Source of the DNA: Lineus longissimus
Lineage: Eukaryota > Nemertea > Pilidiophora > Heteronemertea > Lineidae
Assembly: GCF_910592395.1 (NCBI RefSeq)
Contig: NC_088312.1
Location: forward strand, 22,761,292 to 22,825,291
Direction of reading: 5' to 3'
DNA: 64,000 bases
The notes below the pieces were generated by a model. It was not told where the DNA came from, did not search any database, and saw only the letters and a program-made list of their open reading frames with translations. Both the position numbers and the translations under genes were made by a program. Below, in pieces: positions 13,086 to 25,280 of the stretch (its first letter is position 1; each line of letters starts with the position of its first letter).

Positions 13086-15720
13086 TGAATGGCTGATAAT
13101 TGTAGTTACCTCCTGCAGAAGAAACAAATGTCCATATGTCTTTGCACTTAAAAATCTTGCTGACTAAGAATCGTTTTTCATTGTGATAAAATGTTCGCAT
13201 GAAGTGCAAATTGATGTTTCCCAGTCACAGCCTAGTGTCCCCTGCTTCTCCTTTCACAGCTGCTGGAACGGGGGCTGGCACGATCACTCAGGCAAATTGA
13301 TTGCCAAGAGCAAATGTGCTTTCCAGCCATTGATGGCTTTTGAATGTCTGCGCGACGTGTGGCATTCCGATGCTAGTCGTGATGTGCATAACGGCGGGGT
13401 GTCACGGTAGCAGCGTGGTGACGTTCTTCAGCCGAGATGTTGGCAGTAAAACGTAAAGCAGCCAGCATCACATGATATTTAAACGGGGTCTTGTACTGAT
13501 GCCAAGCCGGCTCTATGACATTCGATAACCATGGTATTTTCTTAACGACAAACTGTATGACACGGATATGTCGCTGGCAGGATCTGGTCATGTCACCAGA
13601 AAGAAACCATCGATATTAACTTGTGCGGAATAATTCGCTGATATAAGAGTGGCTTCCTCTACAACATATTTTCTCAGGACTTTTGCTGTACATAATAAGG
13701 TTTCAAACGGCTGCACAGCATCATCATGCACCCTCATACCTTCTACAACACGAGAGTAACAAGAGGAGTAACTGTGTTCAATTAATGACCTTAGCCTCTG
13801 TGTGGAACTTAAGAACCTGCTCATACATTTCCAACATCAATATGCTATACACACAGTTGGTTCGCAATATACAGGCCTAGTAAAGCATCAGGGCATATTG
13901 TGCATAACAATGCACTCTATTGATATTTACGGTTATGTATTGCATTGTAAGTTCTCCTGATAGTTGCTTTCAATTCATGAATGGTAAACGCTATGCTTAG
14001 CGCATTTCACCAATTTCTTTTCTCACCAATCAAAAGTGGTCATTATGCATTAGGTATCGTCGTCATGGCTAGTAACCCGGTGTAGAAGTTTAAAATGTCC
14101 TAGGATAAAATGTCCGGGAACAAAGGATTCTATTATGCGCTGAGCTAGTGACGGTCATTGCCTCTATAGAACCATATGCCATAATCTGTCAGAATACAAT
14201 AGGCCCGGACACTTTTTCTAGGGGGGGGGGGCACTTTTTACTTTTACACCGGGTCTAGTTTAAAAAAGTCATGCAGAGCCTAATACAAAAAGATATATTC
14301 CTTGTACAAGCCTGAATATTGCCTGATGCGAGATAAAACATAGACCAGCTGGCTTCTGCCTAGAGTCTCCCTTCACAATACGATGCATCAAATGTATGAT
14401 ATCATGAATATTAATCATTTTCCATAATCACCTACAGACACACTTATAATGATGTTAGAATATTTCTAGGCTTTCACTTCTCCGTCTCGCTAAAAACAAG
14501 TCTTGCAAAATATTGACTATTTGGATTGATAACTTGAGAAAACAATTTAGGTATTCTGAAAATGATCAAGGCACTTTGTGTTGCACACAATTCTGTATAG
14601 CAAGTTTATCCAGCTTCACCTGATGAGTGTAAGGATGTACACTGAATAAATCTGCTGAACAAGCAGAATTAAAAAGGTTACAACTTTTAGGAAAACCCAA
14701 CGCCTATTCTACCAGTTCTTAGACCCTCAGAGATCTAAGCATGGTTGGATTAGCCTGTCTACAACCGGTATTTATCTGGACACGATTACAGCAAAAACAT
14801 GTTTTTACTAACGCAGCAGTACTCAAATCAGAACTGTTTACCCTAGAAAAGTGTAATTTCAGTCGGTTTCCTTCTTAAGGGAACGATATCTCCTAAAGGG
14901 TTGTCTATAGGCATCGCCATTTTGGCTCGATCTTGAAATCCAACATATTAGAACTCTATAAACGAAATGAATGCAAACTTCAAAGGTGGCAGTCTGTTCT
15001 TTGTTATCTAGCGAACAGCGTCTCATATTGTTAATGGACATCACTTCATTTTGAGGGAGTTATAATTGCTTAAGGATTTCATGCCAAAATGGTGGTGCCT
15101 ATGGTCAACCCTTAGAGATTCCTCGGTGGGGTCATCATAGCCCATACCACGGGGCCATCATAGCCCAGACCACGTGTTGAAGAAGCATACGCACATTCAC
15201 AAACTAACCGAAGTCAAAAATTACTGAAGAAAAGAAGGTATTTTAGAAAGATGAACAAAAGATACTTACAATTCAGAAGTCGATCCTTCTCAATGTCAGG
15301 TTAGAAGTGACTGCAGACCAAAACCCACACAAGCAATGTCGCAATTCGGAAATCGAGATGTTCCCGGGGAACGAAAAGAATCCGCAAAAAAAATCTGACA
15401 GGTCTGTCCAAATTCGATATTTAGATAGCTATCGTCGTATCCACGTTCTGCATACTATCCATTATGAGAACAGAATAAAAGCAGTGTACTATATTGCATT
15501 CAGATGGCGATTCGGAAGCGAACAGCTGAATGTTGAGTGATGTACCAACTGGACTCTCATGTGTTGAGTGAGTACCATGCGGCAACGCTGCGCTCCATGG
15601 GCCGATGTTCAGTTCCTCCGGCTGGTGGAAGGTGCGAAAATCAATGTTGTCGGGCCGGTTGGTTCAAGTATCCAGTGGTCTATTAACTCTGGTGTTCAGA
15701 TAGAACAGTCTGAAGAGGCA
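13086..15720. other. Spacer without recognisable gene
   Basis: No supported coding sequence. A G run of about 10 lies at 14221-14230, and a short direct repeat gccatcatagcccagacca / gtcatcatagcccatacca lies at about 15,131-15,173. Confidence 0.55.
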
Positions 15721-15724
15721 ATTT

Positions 15725-16250
15725 TCTGAGTCCAAATATTTTTTTCTGCTCAAAATAGACAAAATCATCAGTCCCAAAACTTTTTTGATTCCGAAAATTT
15801 CCTGCTCAAAATGAACAAAAATCATCAGACCCAAAACTCTTTTGACTCTGAAAAGTTTTCAAAATTTTGAACTTATGAAAGGATTAGGGGCGGAAAAATG
15901 TTCTAAGTCCAAATATTATTTCAGTTTTTTTTTTCTTCTCAAAATGAACAAACATCATCTGTGACCCGTCACAGCAAAACCAGGCGCATGTCGCTCTGAG
16001 CTTGGCAGGTTGAGACGGACTGTTTGTTCATTTCTCTATTGTCTGCCTTCTGTGAAATATGAGCACATCAATTTCTTCCATTATCTCCTGGTGTCATTTA
16101 GGCTCATCTTCTGCGCGACATGCGCCTGGTTTTGCTGTGACGGGTCACCTGAACTGACTGAATGATGAAAAAATGTCCAAATATTTTTTTCACTTTTTTT
16201 TCTGCTCATAATGAACCAACATCATCAACGCCCACATATAGGGACTCTAG
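15725..16250. repeat. Dispersed repeat with tandem aaaatgaacaaaaatcatca phrases, interrupted by a hairpin element
   Basis: The phrases gctcaaaatgaacaaaaatc, cagacccaaaactcttttga and gtccaaatatt recur between 15,725 and 15,960 and resume at about 16,165-16,240. The stretch 15,961-16,148 between them is a separate inverted-repeat element. A related copy lies at 4,680-4,770. Confidence 0.6.
15961..16148. mobile_element. GTGACCC hairpin element, copy 1
   Basis: The first 34 bp (gtgacccgtcacagcaaaac and the following caggcgcatgtcgc) are a perfect inverted copy of the last 34 bp. The interior is asymmetric. It is nested inside a dispersed repeat. Confidence 0.75.
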
Positions 16251-17473
16251 ACATCTTTAAATTTGCCGATTGATTGAACTGTCTTCGAATTTTGAATTCG
16301 TTACGAATTCACGATTTTCCGCAAGCGCAGAACTGAACGTGTGCATGCATATTCCTTCCCTTCAAGTCGGTATCAACTGACATAACTGACCACGAAATGG
16401 AACGCGCGCGGGTTACATTGGAACTAAAATGCCGTAATTTGTAGATCGGAGAAACCTCGCTATCGGCAAGAGCAGGAAAATGCCACACAGCAGAATTAAA
16501 TCGACGTGTGGCTCACTCCCAAAGGGAATCATATCTAGTGATGTCCATAGTTTTTTTTTGTATTATGTCGTATAATAGTTATGTAGCGAGTATGGCCATC
16601 CCACGAGGATAGAGCACTTAATGTTCTAATAATGCGTTAGAGTGAGAACATATTGAAGTGAACGCAGGGTACATGTATGTAGACTCCGATGTAGTCCATT
16701 TCGCCATCCTAATCGTCCCTCATCTATGCGACAAGACGAGGATGGTCCATTGCGTCCGAAGGAAGGGAATTTCCTTTGTTTTAAATCACTCACACCAGCA
16801 TCTTGGCATACAAACATTAGATACACTTGGTCAGTTTTACTCCTCATTGTCTGGTGTCGCTAAGAGATTACTTAAAGTATTTCAATGGTTTGTTGGCCTG
16901 ATATACGGCGTTTTCGCAAATCCCCCGAAACGCAATCGTCAACGAATATCGCATTGTATGACCTCCTGAGTACGAAGTCGATCAATGGGATAGGCGTTCA
17001 CGTGGACGTTTCGTAGGCTTTGCGAAAACTCCCAATGTCGAATCCTCGGTATACTCAAACAACGTCGCGTTATAGGGGTAAACGAGGTCTCTAAACGGAA
17101 CCATTTAGCTCAACAGCACGAGACTCGCGCTGCATACGATCGATTATGGTCATAATTGTTACAATCCATTAACATTTGTTGTTGATTGCATGAGAAAACG
17201 AGTAGTCAGTACCATAAAAATAGCCATGGTCCGTGACAGGTTATTACGAGTTTTCTTTCTGTATCCTTTCCGGTGTCCTCTCTCGAAAGTATCAGGAGTC
17301 CATTGGTTTCTAAACTAGGATTTGTGGGCTTTGCGAATTCTCTGAAGCACAATTCAGAAAAGAAGTGCGGTTTATAGCAGCTCCCATAGAAGATACATAC
17401 TGCCGGTCATGCACGGTCATATACTTCAGATCAAACAGGATTAGATTTGCGCGGTTTCAACTCACAATTTGCG
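16251..17473. other. Upstream region of the DEG/ENaC gene
   Basis: No coding exon supported. The phrases tttcgcaaatcccccgaaac, ctttgcgaaaactccc and ttttcgcaacgcccccgaaa (16,913 to 17,720) form a loosely repeated motif on both sides of the first coding exon. Confidence 0.45.
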
Positions 17474-20400
17474 ATGGAAGTGGTGTACAGAGATAAGAAT
17501 TCAATCCCGAAATTCTCAGAGATGGACACGCGGGATTTACCCGCACAGAGAGATCCGGATACCATCCGGTGGCGCGATGTGTTATTTGACTATTCTCAGG
17601 CTAGTACCATCATTGGACTTAGTCATATCACAGGAGATACCCCATTCAAGGCCAGAAGGTAAATTGATCATCATTTTCGAGGGAGGTAGATAAATATAGG
17701 CTTTTCGCAACGCCCCCGAAACGTCAATGCGAACACCAATCTCGAGAAGTTTATTTTGGTGTTTCGGGGGTTTTGTGCATACTCCCTGAGGATATAGGTT
17801 TCCATTAGTTTCCGTTACATACCCGATGCCTACCGTGCCTACTGGTACGACAAGTTATATACGATAGATTAATCAAGAAATCATTTCTTGATAAAGGCCC
17901 GACATGTCAATGAGGTGCCTATGAAGCGATGGCTATTATGGATAATTTTGCGAAAATGACCACAAATTGGGCAATTTGGGCAATAGAATTATTACTAGCA
18001 TTTTTATTACATAAATTTGTACATTTTTTAAAGTCATCTAACACTAGATAACTCTTTGGTATGGCCAACCTATGTTTTGCATCAAGGGTGACTGCTTGTA
18101 TTTTTCAGAATTATTTGGACACTCCTGGTAATAACTGGTTGCTGTATATTTGCCTTACAAGTCGTGCAAAGTGTGCTGATGTACTATTCATGGCCAGTCA
18201 CTGTCAATGTCAAGGTCAACTACAACGAAACACTCGTGTTTCCTGCCGTCACCGTATGTAATCAGAACTCATTCAGGTAATTGTAAAAATATCGCAACCT
18301 CAAGCAGAATTTTTAAAACACAATGGGTGATATGAATAAACACTAGTAAATGCTTTTACTTTTATTTTGTACAGAAATGCCTGTGTAAATGTACGTGAAG
18401 TTTTAAGTAAAAGCATTTCCTAGTCTTTATTCATACCACCCAATGTCGTGTTTGGTCGAGCACCAATCCCGAAGACCCACTTTACTCCCTTGACATCATC
18501 CATCTGTTCGGGCTTGCCTATACGTTCTTTCAAACAGGGATCATTGGTTTTCAGGATCACCCAGAGTGTACAGCACGGCTACTATGATCTTCTGACCAAG
18601 GCGTTCGGGAGCTTCCATCATGACGACGAAGATGTTGAGGATGACCAGGCCCACCATGATGTAGAAGGCGACAAGGATGCTGCCCTCCATAAGCTTTTTG
18701 AGAAGATATCCATGGCGGATGTGTATAATCAGACATCACATACAATTGAGGACATGGTGATAAGGTAAAGCTTTATCGTCGGAATTTTAAATGTTGATGT
18801 GATGATAATACGTTTTCCATACCTTAAAATTGTTACAAAGAAACTTTGGGTCAACTGCCAAACAGTACGATTTTCTTAATCTCTCTGTCTGTTCTAGCTG
18901 CCAGTGGGATGGTCGGCCCTGTGGTCATGAGGACATCGTGAGTTCGATCACAGACCATGGCGCCTGCATGACATTCAACGGAGGAACAAAGGCAGATATA
19001 AAGAAAGTCAAACGGATAGGTAAACAGATTTGAGCACATCTCCAAACTTCGGAGAAGCTGCTCAGAAGACGGTTTAGCATCAAGAAGAACGCTTTTTGGG
19101 AAGAAATGTTTGGCGGCATCTAACGTTAAACGTTGACGCCTTGGCAAGAAGACTACATTCAGAAAACGAATATTTTTATCGGCCGAAAAATAATTTGAGT
19201 GTGCAATTGCTCTAGATTTAGGAAAAGCGTATCAATTTCGAAACTTTGTCTTTATTTTTTTTAAACGTTTCAGGTTCCAACGGTGGTCTTCGTCTCAGGC
19301 TAAACATAGAACAATACGAGTACATGAGCGGACCAACTGCTGGCGCTGGAATTAAGCTTCTGCTTCATGACCAGAAGGAGATACCCACGGTCAGGTTTCT
19401 TGGCCAAGCCATCCCTCCCGGGGCGCATGCGCTCGTCGGCTTGTCAGTTTTACAGGTGAGGGAGTCCAAAAACAAGTTTGTATTTCGTCAGGTGAGACGA
19501 GTAACGAGAGATGAACGAATTCAAAGTTATCATTTCTGTTTCATATAAACATCAACTTGACAAATACAATGTGATTTTATATTTTTAAGGTTGGCAATTT
19601 AAAGCCACCGCATGGCATATGCAACGATGACAAAAAGCTCGAGTATTACGACCACTACTCGATGTCAGCGTGTCTGTTAGATTGTCGCCAAAGGTTCTTG
19701 ATACAGCAATGCCAATGTCGAGATGTGTACATGAGGCCAGGGAAGCATAATGGTAAGATCCGCCTCATCCCAACAACCGCCAAGTTGCGAAACATCCGCT
19801 CGAACTGCAGTCCGTGGAGGCTGACGAAATCTCTCATTACTCTCAGTGGTACACACCAGCCGGTCTCCCTAAACTCGAACTTACTAAAGCTATCGCGTGC
19901 TCGAACTTATAGCGACATGTGAATTCTGCAGCCTCCCATATAGCCGGCTAAGGGATACTCACACTGCAAAGAATGGGTGTATTTTAGGAACGATACAAGA
20001 GCCTGGTAGGGGAGGATATATCCCGAGGCCTGCTGTATCGATGACTTGAACCAAGCAGCAATCAGGTTATTAATCTTGTGATCGTTTTCGGGTTAAAAAA
20101 TTAACCAACAGTCCGATTATCGAACTGTAATAAAAGATGACGTTAAGATATATCTTCCCTTGTTCATCAATTTCGCACAAGAATCAATGAACAAGTCTGT
20201 ATTTGTGATCGTACCGGTACTTGAACTCTTATACTGGTCAGTGACAAGTTGCTCATTTTTCAGAAACTGTACCTATCTGCACGTTGAACCAGTATCTGAC
20301 CTGTCTCGTCAAGAATCTGGGTAAATATATAACTGACCAGTATCTGACCTGTCTCGTCAAGAATCTGGGTAAATATATAACTGACCAGTATCTGACCTAT

Positions 20401-23400
20401 CTCGTCAAGAAGCTGGGTAAATATATAACTGAACTGGTATCTGACCTCCCTCGTCAAGAATCTGGGTAAATATATAACTGAAACTGTAGCTGGCCAATCT
20501 CGTCAAGAGCCTTGGCAAATATATGATATTTGACAATGATACCGATTCGTAACAATGACTTGGGTTTTTTTCATTCAGAATCAGACGACGCCAGCGCTGA
20601 GGAGTGTGGATGTCCAGTCCCCTGCAGACAGACGCTCTTCAGCCCCACCATCACCTACGCCACTCTTTCCCATTTCGACCAACAGAAAATCTTACTCTCA
20701 AACGAAAACCTCAGGAAAAAGCTGGACAAGAAGCATCACCAAGCGCGGGAAGTCCGTCATCGAGTCGACACCGATATTCTCCAGGACGATGCAGCACGCC
20801 TGCAGCGATTTTTAGCTGCCACGACTAAACTGGAGGCAACACTTGAACGCCTGAAAAACATGGCAACAAATATGACGACCAAATTGAATTCCATGTTTGA
20901 TACATGGAAAACAAACTACAATTTTCACCGCTGGGGTGCGCTCTACTTCATGGAGTACACTATAAAACATAATTATGTCCGCATGTGGGAGATTAAAGAT
21001 GAGCGGACCTTCAGGTACATCACGTTTAACTACAAAGAATTTATGTCCAACATAGAGTTCAACTTTCATGAGTTAAAGAGAACCGCAAATATGACTTCAC
21101 CTGAGGTGCTTGCGTATCGTTACGCAATTGGCTGGGGCATCAAAAAGGCTTTGGGGCTTCGGGTTGCCGTGACCTCACGTGGTGTGGACAACATCACAGG
21201 GGTTTACAATGCCTTCAGAGCGAACGAGGCTGACAAGCATATCTTGTACAGGTATACGAGTGAACAAAGATATGACGCAATTTACCACCCACAGTGTTTA
21301 AAAAGTTATGAGAGTATTTACGAGAACAACAAGCTAATCTTTGACTTTATTAGCATGAGGTTGGATCGTATGATAACAACATTATATGGTTACATGAGCG
21401 TCTCAGACGAGGCAAGTAAAGGTCACCTCATCGATGATGTGAAATTGGCAAATTTAAATAATGATTTCATCAAACTGTCAAAAGGTATAAACTACGATCT
21501 GTTCCGCTATAAGGACCGTATTGTGGAGTTTTCCCTACAGGAGACTGAAGCTCTGATATCCAGATTCGAACTTCTGACCACAAAACTCGAAGAACTTAAG
21601 ACACAAGTGAATGCAGAGATAAAATCCATTGATACTTCTATTGAGAAGTTTCTCGAGACTGATTGGAAGTATTTAATGCAGGCGAAGGCAATCTCGAGTC
21701 AGTACCTTCGAGATAAATCCATTGAGAAGTCTCAACTGGCCGAAGTGATTTTGAGTGAGAACATTCAAATGTCAATGGCGGCGTTGCGGAAGGTTGTTCT
21801 CGATGTCAGAGCGCGTTCCCGGAGTATCAAAGACATTAACCGGGCGCTTAAGCAGGCTGTTTTCACTGTCTACTATAACATCATGACTAATACAACAGGT
21901 GATAGCTGCACTAACACCCTGTATGAATACCTTCGCAATGATACCGACAGAATTAAAGAAGACAGGAGTTTGCTGAAAGCGAAAGGCGTCGCCCGCCTGT
22001 TTCATAGTTTATTGGAACCACTGCATATCCAAGGACAGCACTTGTCAGGTGCTGAGATCAAGGCGATGTCCGCTGATAATCTTGCCAGGATCACCAATGC
22101 AGACCTACCCACACTCGAAGAGAAGGAGGCCGAGTTGGAGAGATTATTTTCGAGTTTTGATAACGAGTTTGATTTCAACAAAGCGATAGATACGACTGAT
22201 GTTAACTTCACAACCATCTTGCAGGATTTGAGAGTGGTACTGAAGGAGTATGAGACAACGGGAAATATAGATGCAAGGTTTTTGAGGTAGGTTTCTTGTC
22301 GAAGTTTGAGGTAAAAATACCCTGGTCAACAGGCAGGTAGAGGCGCTTGAACAACCGATCGTTGTCACATCGAGCTATTCTCTATTTCGCGCATTTGAAA
22401 TTTATATCGAAATAGAGGTAATCGTTGGTTCACCAGACACCGCACGGGTGTATCTAGTTCAACTTAAATTCTCGGGAATCTCCGGCGACATTCTAGGCAT
22501 CAGAGAGTTTTCGGTATCTCGTTCCGAGAACTAAATCGTCGAGAACGACCAAATTTGTGTGTGATGTCATCAATAAATGCGTTGGTTTTCCCGATCCCGA
22601 CGACATGTGTTCCCGGCGAGGTGTTCGGTCTGTGTATATTGATGCATTACTTCTGCCTGTTCGGCAAAGCGAAACCAGTTTCTTTACCTTCAGTGACGGG
22701 AACGAGAACGGATATTATACGGCGATTCTCGGAACGAGATACCGAAAACTCTCTGTTGAACTTTCCTTCCAGGGACAACATCCTGAATGTTGATGTTTTC
22801 TTGCGAGAGCTCAGCTATGAGGAGATCCAACAGCAGAAAGCGTACGAGTTAACCAACTTATGGAGTAAGTAAAACTCTTCACTAATGGTTGTTGTCGGTA
22901 GTTCTGGTGCAGGGCAAGGGGACAGCAATGATATACATGCCTTAGGCTATCACTGGGCGAAAAGCGCTCATATGCCATAGTTGTGGTGATGAAGATGATG
23001 AGAACTTAATGATACTGGAAGGAACTTGTTAAAAGGAGTCACAGTGTGGCCTATCCCTGCTCTTCACCTTCTCCAGACATGTTCCCTTCCTGTCACTCAC
23101 CTTTTGATGTATCCTCACCCAAGGCCAATCCTCGCTCTTCACCTTCTCCAGACATGTTCCCTTCCTGTCATTCACCTTATGATGTATCCTCACCCAAGGC
23201 CAATCCTCGCTCTTCACCTTCTCCAGACATGTTCCCTTCCTGTCACTCACCTTATGATGTATCCTCACCCAAGGCCAATCCTCGCTCTTCACCTTCTCCA
23301 GACATGTTCCCCCTTATGATGTATCTTCACCCAAGGCCAATCTTCGCTCTTCACCTTCTCCAGACATGTTCCCTTCCTGTCATTCACCTTATGATGTATC

Positions 23401-25280
23401 CTCACCCAAGGCCAATCCTCGCTCTTCACCTTCTCCAGACATGTTCCCTTCCTGTCACTCACCTTATGATGTATCCTCACCCAAGGCCAATCCTCGCTCT
23501 TCACCTTCTCCAGACATGTTCCCTTCCTGTCACTCACCTTATGATGTATCCTCACCCAAGGCCAATCCTCGCTCTTCACCTTCTCCAGACATGTTCCCTT
23601 CCTGTCACTCACCTTATGATGTATCCTCACCCAAGGCCAATCCTCGCTCTTCACCTTCTCCAGACATGTTCCTTTCCTGTCACTCACCTTATGATGTATC
23701 CTCACCCAAGGCCAATCCTCGCTCTTCACCTTCTCCAGACATGTTCCCTTCCTGTCACTCACCTTATGATGTATCCTCACCCAAGGCCAATCCTCGCTCT
23801 TCACCTTCTCCAGACATGTTCCTTTCCTGTCACTCACCTTCTGATGTATCTTCACCCAAGGCCAATCCCCGCTCTTCACCTTCTCCAGACATGTTCCCTT
23901 CCTGTCACTCACCTTATGATGTATCCTCACCCAAGGCCAATCCTCGCTCTTCACCTTCTCCAGACATGTTCCTTTCCTGTCACTCACCTTATGATGTATC
24001 CTCACCCAAGGCCAATCCTCGCTCTTGGTATCCTCACCCAAGGCCAATCCTCGCTCTTCACCTTCTCCAGACATGTTCCCTTCCTGTCACTCACCTTATG
24101 ATGTATCTTCACCCAAGGCCAATCCTCGCTCTTCACCTTCTCCAGACATGTTCCCTTCCTGTCACTCACCTTATGATGTATCCTCACCCAAGGCCAATCC
24201 TCGCTCTTCACCTTCTCCAGACATGTTCCCTTCCTGTCACTCACCTTATGATGTATCTTCACCCAAGGCCAATCCTCGCTCTTCACCTTCTCCAGACATG
24301 TTCCCTACCTGTCACTCACCTTATGATGTATCTTCACCCAAGGCCAATCCTCGCTCTTCACCTTCTCCAGACATGTTCCCTTCCTGTCACTCACCTTATG
24401 ATGTATCCTCACCCAAGGCCAATCTTCGCTCTTCACCTTCTCCAGACATGTTCCCTTCCTGTCACTCACCTTATGATGTATCCTCACCCAAGGCCAATCC
24501 TCGCTCTTCACCTTCTCCAGACATGTTCCCTTCCTGTCACTCACCTTATGATGTATCTTCACCCAAGGCCAATCCTCGCTCTTCACCTTCTCCAGACATG
24601 TTCCCTACCTGTCACTCACCTTATGATGTATCTTCACCCAAGGCCAATCCTCGCTCTTCACCTTCTCCAGACATGTTCCCTTCCTGTCATTCACCTTATG
24701 ATGTATCCTCACCCAAGGCCAATCCTCGCTCTTCACCTTCTCCAGACATGTTCCCTTCCTGTCACTCACCTTATGATGTATCCTCACCCAAGGCCAATCC
24801 TCGCTCTTCACCTTCTCCAGACATGTTCCCTTCCTGTCACTCACCTTATGATGTATCTTCACCCAAGGCCAATCTTCGCTCTTCACCTTCTCCAGACATG
24901 TTCCCTTCCTGTCACTCACCTTATGATGTATCCTCACCCAAGGCCAATCCTCGCTCTTCACCTTCTCCAGACATGTTCCCTTCCTGTCACTCACCTTATG
25001 ATGTATCCTCACCCAAGGCCAATCTTCGCTCTTCACCTTCTCCAGACATGTTCCCTTCCTGTCACTCACCTTATGATGTATCTTCACCCCTGGTCTTTCT
25101 TCGCTCTTCACCTTTTCAAGATGATTCAACCCTTGGACCTTTCACATTTCAGGTGACATTGGTGGCTCCCTGGGTCTATTCGTCGGAGCCACCGTCCTTA
25201 CCGTGGCCGAGCTAATTGATGTCGTCGTCCACACTTTACTTCGGAAACATATGATGACATCTTCCGGTAAAAACACATGA
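17474..25280 (+). CDS. DEG/ENaC-family sodium channel with giant extracellular insertion (10 exons, about 1004 aa)
   Basis: Trimeric amiloride-sensitive-type cation channel subunit of the plasma membrane (ENaC/ASIC/FaNaC superfamily). Coding exons: 17474-17658, 18109-18276, 18555-18764, 18898-19019, 19274-19455, 19590-19752, 20264-20320, 20579-22286, 22773-22864, 25153-25280; all junctions are GT-AG and in phase. Visible family marks: cytosolic N-terminus with an STIIGLSHI segment, first membrane segment at about residues 63-85, FPAVTVCNQNSF just after it, the GLRLRLNIEQ and KLLLHDQKE palm blocks, a cysteine-rich thumb (PPHGIC, CQC, ICTLNQYLTC, ECGCPVPC at 371-378), LRELSYEEI before the second membrane segment, and the pore segment DIGGSLGLFVGAT at 964-976. 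Residues of about 395-930 are an extra helical, coiled-coil-like block. The ATG at 17474 is the first in frame after a stop at 17387, but an acceptor-like site near 17428 means an upstream coding exon is possible. Which subfamily (ASIC, FaNaC or other) cannot be told by eye. Confidence 0.9.
18325..18441. mobile_element. gggtgatatgaataaag MITE, copy 1 (DEG/ENaC intron 2)
   Basis: About 117 bp with imperfect inverted ends gggtgatatgaataaa and tttattcataccaccc and inner arms aaatgcttttac / gtaaaagcattt. Related copies lie at 45,500 and 49,088. Confidence 0.8.
20264..20320 (+). CDS. DEG/ENaC exon 7 (short thumb exon, donor copied in tandem downstream)
   Basis: This 57-nt exon encodes ETVPICTLNQYLTCLVKNL, matching the CTPEQYKEC-type thumb motif of ASICs in cysteine position and spacing. 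Acceptor AG is at 20262-20263 and donor GT at 20321-20322. Entry and exit phases fit exons 6 and 8, and splicing at the first donor gives a CT-to-CGC spacing close to that of ASICs, so this is the expected canonical form. Its 3' half and donor are repeated further downstream. Confidence 0.8.
20290..20526 (+). repeat. 48-bp minisatellite made of exon 7 end plus splice donor (about 5 units)
   Basis: Units begin at 20290, 20338, 20386 and about 20435, with a decayed fifth from about 20482. The period is 48 bp for the first three and 49 bp at the fourth. Each unit carries the last 31 bp of exon 7 followed by the intron start ggtaaatatataact. Candidate donors stand at 20321, 20369, 20417 and 20466; the fifth unit has GC in place of GT. 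The first three preserve reading frame, the fourth shifts it. Confidence 0.9.
20579..22286 (+). CDS. DEG/ENaC giant exon 8 (1708 nt) encoding the extracellular insertion
   Basis: The exon opens with the conserved ECGCPVPC thumb end and a short conserved strand (FSPTITYATLS), then runs for more than 500 residues without an intron before the conserved RDNILNVDVFLREL block in exon 9. In ASIC-type channels those two landmarks are only about 35 residues apart. The insert is charged and helical-looking, with heptad-like stretches (for example LEATLERLKNMATNMTTKL and LEELKTQVNAEIKSID), few cysteines (HPQC and GDSC), and several NxS/T glycosylation motifs (NMT, NITG, NTTG, NDTD, NFTT) suiting an extracellular location. 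I recognise no known domain in it. Confidence 0.85.
23046..25100 (+). repeat. 75-bp minisatellite, about 27 copies, in the last DEG/ENaC intron
   Basis: The array fills most of the intron 22865-25152. I count 27 copies of gacatgttcc at 75-bp steps. One unit near 23301 is shortened by about 13 bp, and a partial unit of about 31 bp is inserted at 24028-24058. Variant sites recur 300 bp apart (ccctacc at 24302 and 24602), so part of the array grew by four-unit blocks. Because 75 is divisible by three and the unit lacks stops in several frames, very long open frames exist on both strands, but none joins the channel exons in frame. Confidence 0.95.

Noticed and set aside
1-17400. Genes in the left quarter of the window
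   Set aside because: I found no family motif or phase-consistent exon chain on either strand; short open frames there are at chance length.
18361-18420. A possible extra DEG/ENaC exon beginning after tttgtacag
   Set aside because: The sequence belongs to the MITE at 18,325-18,441, soon reaches a stop, and the true next exon at 18,555 fits in phase and in sequence.
23046-25100. CRISPR-like regular repeat array
   Set aside because: The units are head-to-tail without unique spacers, the DNA is animal, and the array lies in an intron.
23046-25215. Very long open frames (up to 596 codons, both strands) over the 75-bp repeats, looking like a Pro/Ser-rich repetitive protein
   Set aside because: Open reading follows from a stop-free unit whose length is divisible by three. 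No frame connects to flanking exons in phase, several frames are equally open, and canonical channel exons flank the array with matching phases.
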